NCBI GenBank assembly: GCA_030590185.1
Contig: JAUUZB010000084.1
Span: forward strand, 1-9,148
Source of the DNA: Deltaproteobacteria bacterium
Lineage (GTDB): Bacteria > Myxococcota > XYA12-FULL-58-9 > JAUUZB01
Direction: 5' to 3'
DNA length: 9,148 bases
Below are positions 5,687 through 9,148 of this stretch, piece after piece. The translations under genes and the position numbers were made by a program. Every line of letters starts with the position of its first letter. Within the stretch, counting starts at the first letter, position 1. The notes beneath the pieces are model-generated. The model did not search any database. It was not told where the DNA came from and saw only the letters and a list, made by a program, of their open reading frames with translations.

Positions 5687-8386
5687 ATGGCCGCAACCTC
5701 ACAGACTCAGGTCAAGGAGGACGCCTGGGTCCCCACCTGTTGTGGACAGTGCTACTGCATGTGCGGCATCAAGGTCCGCCGTCAGGACGGCGTGGTGACC
5801 GAGATCGAAGGCAACCCCGACGCGCCGACCGGCCGTGGTTCGGTCTGCGTCAAGGGTCTCGCTAGCCCCCACCTGCTGTATGACCCCTACCGGGTCAACT
5901 ACCCCCTCAAGCGCACCAATCCCGAAAAGGGCCTCGGGGTCGATCCGAAGTTCGTGCGCATCTCCTGGGAAGAGGCGCTCGACACCATCACCAAGAAGCT
6001 CCAGGAATGTCAGGAGCGCGACCCGCGCGGCTGCTTCTTCCAGGCCACCACCACCCAGGCCTCGGAGATCCGCTTTGGCGTCATCGGCTTCATGAAGGCC
6101 TTCGGCACCCCGAACTACTGGGTGTCCGGCGGCGGCCTGCACTGCGGCAACGGTGCCCACTTCATGAACGGCATCATGCACGTCTCCTGGTCGATCATCC
6201 CCGATTTTGCGCACTGCAACTACGCGCTAAACTTCGGCTGCTCCAAGGGACACGGCGCCGGCCACGTCGCGGTGCAAAATGCGACACAGGTCTCGGACGC
6301 CCGGGCCCGCGGCTTTAAGAACGTAGTCTTTGACCCCTTCATGTCCGCCCAGGCCTCCAAGGGCCACGAGTGGGTCCCCACCCGGGTCGGCACCGACGGC
6401 GCCATCGCCCTGGGCATGGTCAACCTCCTGATCAACGAGTACGGCATCTACGACCGGGAGTACCTCAAGTACAAAACCAACAGCCCGTACCTGATCCGTC
6501 CCTCCGACGGCCGCTATCAACGCGACAAGGAAACCAACAATCCGTTGGTCTGGGACCTGGTGGACAACAAGGCCCGCGTCCACAACGACCCCGAGGTCAC
6601 CCGAGTCGAGTACGAGGACGTCGCCCACGATGTTGCCCTCGAGGGCCGCTACACGGTGGACGGAGTCGAGTGCACGCCCTCCTTCGAGCTCTTGAAAGAG
6701 CACGTCAAAACCTACACCCCCGAGTACGTCGAGAAGGTCTCCTGGGTGCCGGCCAGCTCCTTGAAGCGCATCACCAAGGAGTTCGGTGAGGCAGCGGAGA
6801 TCGGCTCCACGGTCACCATCGAGACCGACAACGGCCCCAAGAAGGTTCCGCGGCGGCCGGTGGCCACCCACTTCTTCCGCGGCTCCCAGGGCCACGTCAA
6901 CTCCGGTTGGACCTGCCTGTCGATCGACATGGTCAACCACATCGTCGGGGCCGCCGACACCTACGGCAGCGCTCTAGGGCTCGGCGGCACGGTAATGGAC
7001 GGCTACAAGGAGACCGGCAAGCCGTACCAAATCCCGTACCCCTGCCCGGACGGTCTCCTCACCGCCAAGGCCTGGGTCTACGATCACACGCCATACCCCC
7101 TGCGGGAACCGAAGCCGCCAACGCGGCTCGACCTGCACGACATGTTCCCGACGTCCATCTACAACGCCTTCACCATCTGTCACCCGCAGTGGCTCGAGAT
7201 CCTCGATCACTTCAAGATCCCGTACGAGCCGGACGTGATGATCAACTTCGGCTCCAACTCGGTGATGACCATGGGGAACGCCGAGACGGTGACCGAGAAC
7301 TTCCTCAAGAAGTTCAAGTTCATCTTCTCCTTCCAGCTCTACATCACCGAGTTCGAGGAGGCGGTGGCGGACATCGTGTTGCCCGACGCCTGTTTCCTCG
7401 AGCGCTACACCCCAGCGGTCAGCTTCCCGTCGACCTTCTCCCACCCGCAGGGCGAGGATGACTGGGGCTGGACTATCCGCCAGCCGGTGGTGGAGCCCCT
7501 GTTCGAGCGTCGCGATTTCAACCAGGTGATGATCGACCTCTCCGAGCGGCTCGGCATCCACGGCAAGTATTTCAAGGGCCTCAACGACACGGTCCCGATG
7601 CGCTACGGCGGCGAGCTCGAGCCGGAGAACAAGCTGACCGAGGATGGCAGCGTCGTCCACACCTGGGAGGATGTCTGCGACCGCCTGGTGCGCGACCGCT
7701 TCGGAGCGGAGCACAACCTGGACTACTTCAAGGAGCACGGCGTCTTCACCTGGCCCAAGCGCAAGGAGGACGTCTACTGGAAGTGGTTCAACCCGTCGCG
7801 GGTGCCGGTCTACTTCGAGTACTTCATCGACTCCGGCGAGAAGATAACCAAGCTCTGGAAGGAGATGGATGGGGACAAGTGGTTCCCCATCGACTGGACC
7901 CGGTTCAAGGCGTTGGCCGATTGGTACCCGTGCCCGACCCACGAGGAGAGGTTCGATAGTACCGAGTACGACATGAACACCTTCTACTGGCGCGCGGTCA
8001 TGCATTGTAACTCCATGACCCAACAGAACCCGTATCTGGACGAGTGCGCGCAGGAGGACCCCTACGTCTATTCGATCCAGATGCACGCCGGCACCGCCGA
8101 GAAGAAGGGGATCGCCGACGGCGACATCGTCTGGTTGGAGAATCCCGAGGGGCATCGCGTCAAGGGTTGGGTGGCGCTCACCCAGGGCATCGAGGAGAGG
8201 CACCTGGCCATCGCGGCCATCGCCGGGCACTGGGGCAAGTACATGCCCATCGCCAAGGGCAAGGGCACGTTCTTCAACGACCTCGTGGAGATGGACCTGG
8301 CCCACACCGATCCCCTCACCTTCAACCAGGACATCTGTTGCCGGGTGAAGATCTACAAGGCGAAATCACCGGACGAGCTTCCCTAG
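5687..8386 (+). CDS. Molybdopterin oxidoreductase catalytic subunit (DMSO reductase superfamily, CISM type), substrate unknown
   Basis: An 899-residue Mo/W-bisPGD enzyme. The N-terminal [4Fe-4S] motif is C19-x2-C22-x3-C26-x27-C54, followed by the conserved Lys of CVKG (electron path from cluster to cofactor). The molybdopterin domain follows, and C153 in GGGLHCGNG after GTPNYWV is the probable Mo ligand, as in the PsrA/PhsA/TtrA/ArrA-like group. The C-terminal cofactor-binding barrel includes GIADGDIVWLENPEG around residues 805-820. There is no twin-arginine signal: the protein starts a few residues before the cluster domain, so it should stay on the cytoplasmic side, as in SoeABC-type complexes. 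Size lies between thiosulfate/polysulfide reductases and tetrathionate reductase. AGGAG is seven bases before the ATG. The ferredoxin subunit follows after 30 bases. Superfamily is certain; the reaction is not assignable by eye. Confidence 0.93.
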   Translation: MAATSQTQVKEDAWVPTCCGQCYCMCGIKVRRQDGVVTEIEGNPDAPTGRGSVCVKGLASPHLLYDPYRVNYPLKRTNPEKGLGVDPKFVRISWEEALDTITKKLQECQERDPRGCFFQATTTQASEIRFGVIGFMKAFGTPNYWVSGGGLHCGNGAHFMNGIMHVSWSIIPDFAHCNYALNFGCSKGHGAGHVAVQNATQVSDARARGFKNVVFDPFMSAQASKGHEWVPTRVGTDGAIALGMVNLLINEYGIYDREYLKYKTNSPYLIRPSDGRYQRDKETNNPLVWDLVDNKARVHNDPEVTRVEYEDVAHDVALEGRYTVDGVECTPSFELLKEHVKTYTPEYVEKVSWVPASSLKRITKEFGEAAEIGSTVTIETDNGPKKVPRRPVATHFFRGSQGHVNSGWTCLSIDMVNHIVGAADTYGSALGLGGTVMDGYKETGKPYQIPYPCPDGLLTAKAWVYDHTPYPLREPKPPTRLDLHDMFPTSIYNAFTICHPQWLEILDHFKIPYEPDVMINFGSNSVMTMGNAETVTENFLKKFKFIFSFQLYITEFEEAVADIVLPDACFLERYTPAVSFPSTFSHPQGEDDWGWTIRQPVVEPLFERRDFNQVMIDLSERLGIHGKYFKGLNDTVPMRYGGELEPENKLTEDGSVVHTWEDVCDRLVRDRFGAEHNLDYFKEHGVFTWPKRKEDVYWKWFNPSRVPVYFEYFIDSGEKITKLWKEMDGDKWFPIDWTRFKALADWYPCPTHEERFDSTEYDMNTFYWRAVMHCNSMTQQNPYLDECAQEDPYVYSIQMHAGTAEKKGIADGDIVWLENPEGHRVKGWVALTQGIEERHLAIAAIAGHWGKYMPIAKGKGTFFNDLVEMDLAHTDPLTFNQDICCRVKIYKAKSPDELP

Positions 8387-8416
8387 GGGCTCGGACTCAA
8401 AGGTTTGGAGAGAGAC

Positions 8417-9046
8417 ATGCCAAGGTTAGGAATGGTCATCGATCTCAAGCGTTGCTACGGCTGCTACGCTTGCTCCATGGCCTGCAAGGTCAAGAACCAC
8501 ACCCCCCCCGGGGTGTTCTGGGCGCGGGTGTTGAAGGGCGAGTCCGGGTCTTACCCGAACACCGTCCGTCAGGCGTTGCCGGTTCTCTGCATGCAGTGCG
8601 AGGAGCCCTCCTGCCAGGAGGTCTGCCCCACCGGAGCGACTTACACCCTCGACAACGGCGTAGTGGTGGTGGACCAGGACAAGTGCATGGGCTGCAAGTA
8701 CTGCATGATGGCTTGCCCCTACGGCGCCCGCTACAGCGTCGAGTCTTGGGAGAGCTATTTTCCAGCGGGCATCGCCCTGTCCCCCTACGAAGAGTTCGCC
8801 AAGCGGTTCTGGGAGGACAAGTCGGGGATCGGCGTGGCCACCAAGTGCGACTTCTGCAGGGACCGCTTCGAGGAGGGGAACAAGCAGCCGGCCTGCGTCG
8901 AGGCCTGCCCGGCCAACGCCCGCATCTTCGGCGACCTCGACGATCTCGAGTCGGAGGTGTCGGTTTTGATCAGGCGCCACAAGGGCGAGGTCTTGAATCC
9001 GGAGCTCGGCAATCAACCCAAGGTCTACTACCTGGCGCCGCGCTAG
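8417..9046 (+). CDS. Four-cluster ferredoxin-type electron-transfer subunit (DmsB/PsrB/TtrB family)
   Basis: A 209-residue iron-sulfur subunit passing electrons between the membrane subunit and the molybdenum subunit. Sixteen cysteines form four complete [4Fe-4S] motifs: C13/16/19/23, C58/61/66/70, C90/93/96/100 and C144/147/160/164. All ligands are cysteine; the Trp substitution seen in cluster III of DmsB is absent. A stretch of about 40 residues between the third and fourth motifs (SVESWESYFPAGIALSPYEE and onward) varies in this family. There is no signal peptide, consistent with a cytoplasmic complex. The start was chosen at the ATG with GGAG six bases upstream; a TTG at 8405 would overlap the ribosome site. 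A C8 run near 8502-8509 is in frame here. Confidence 0.94.
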   Translation: MPRLGMVIDLKRCYGCYACSMACKVKNHTPPGVFWARVLKGESGSYPNTVRQALPVLCMQCEEPSCQEVCPTGATYTLDNGVVVVDQDKCMGCKYCMMACPYGARYSVESWESYFPAGIALSPYEEFAKRFWEDKSGIGVATKCDFCRDRFEEGNKQPACVEACPANARIFGDLDDLESEVSVLIRRHKGEVLNPELGNQPKVYYLAPR

Positions 9047-9083
9047 GTAGAGACGTCGCGTGGGAATGCGCTCACCGTATTAC

Positions 9084-9088
9084 GGGAG
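9084..9088 (+). promoter_or_regulatory. Ribosome binding site of the last gene
   Basis: GGGAG lies seven bases before the ATG at 9096, 38 bases after the ferredoxin-subunit stop. It supports a real gene start where only 17 full codons can be read. Confidence 0.7.
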
Positions 9089-9095
9089 TTAGACA

Positions 9096-9148
9096 ATGGA
9101 CCCGAAAGTTAACGGCCAGATTCAAAAAGATTGGGGCTGGCTGCTCGC
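9096..9148 (+). CDS. Probable NrfD/PsrC-type membrane subunit, N-terminus only (runs off right edge)
   Basis: Only the first 17 codons and two bases are present: MDPKVNGQIQKDWGWLL. The start has a good ribosome site and follows the ferredoxin subunit in the same operon. Third position in a Mo/FeS operon, together with a short polar leader running into WGWLL, is how NrfD/PsrC/DmsC-like quinone-interacting subunits begin. Such a subunit would anchor the complex to the membrane and exchange electrons with the quinone pool. The assignment rests mostly on operon order, since no transmembrane helix is yet complete. Confidence 0.6.
   Translation, partial: MDPKVNGQIQKDWGWLL

Noticed and set aside
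7031..7225. Extra CCCGTAC matches inside the molybdoenzyme gene
   Set aside because: They are half-sites only and arise from Pro-Tyr codons (CCG TAC) used often in this gene.
6974..8305. Long minus-strand open frame (443 codons) opposite the molybdoenzyme gene
   Set aside because: It is a mirror frame caused by GC-rich third positions; the translation is low-complexity Leu/Val/His/Asp-rich with no domain pattern, while the plus strand encodes a clear molybdoenzyme.
8502..8509. C8 homopolymer run in the ferredoxin-subunit gene as a phase-variation site
   Set aside because: It encodes ordinary Thr-Pro-Pro codons in the intact frame, and C-runs of this length are common by chance in high-GC genomes; no alternative frame product is plausible.
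9075..9088. CCGTA-T-TACGG inverted repeat before the last gene, resembling half-sites of the repressor operator
   Set aside because: The half-site spacing differs from the 154-263 sites and the right half overlaps the Shine-Dalgarno sequence, so chance is the simpler explanation.

Overview
The window looks like a chromosomal segment of a high-GC proteobacterium with anaerobic or facultatively anaerobic metabolism. The evidence is strong GC bias at third codon positions, well-formed AGGAG ribosome sites, and a molybdopterin/iron-sulfur/NrfD respiratory complex. A purple sulfur or related gamma/betaproteobacterium would fit, but the host cannot be fixed from the sequence alone. No RNA genes, transposons or CRISPR arrays were seen.

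Layout. (1) Bases 1-187 (minus) hold the start of a HipB-type helix-turn-helix repressor that runs off the left edge. Three copies of a TCCCGTACGGGA-type palindrome lie exactly 49 bp apart in its upstream region and first codons. (2) Bases 363-5554 (minus) form a tight five-gene operon. In transcription order it encodes an isocitrate/isopropylmalate-type dehydrogenase, an HMG-CoA-lyase-family enzyme, a CaiB/BaiF (family III) CoA-transferase, and the large and small subunits of a LeuCD-type dehydratase. (3) Bases 5555-5686 are a divergent promoter region. (4) Bases 5687 to the right edge (plus) encode a three-subunit complex iron-sulfur molybdoenzyme: a catalytic subunit without a Tat signal, a four-cluster ferredoxin subunit, and the first codons of a probable NrfD/PsrC-type membrane subunit.

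How the genes may work together. The five minus-strand genes match a C5 citramalate module. LeuCD would interconvert (R)-citramalate, citraconate and erythro-3-methylmalate. The dehydrogenase would interconvert 3-methylmalate and 2-oxobutyrate plus CO2. The CoA-transferase would make citramalyl-CoA, and the HMG-CoA-lyase-like enzyme would split it to acetyl-CoA and pyruvate. Read from 2-oxobutyrate to acetyl-CoA plus pyruvate, this mirrors the isocitrate-aconitate-citrate-citryl-CoA limb of the reductive TCA cycle one chemical homologue lower. Read the other way, it makes 2-oxobutyrate without citramalate synthase. Substrates and direction are inference. The divergent molybdoenzyme has no assignable substrate; it may act on a metabolite of the same pathway or on an inorganic sulfur or oxyanion compound.
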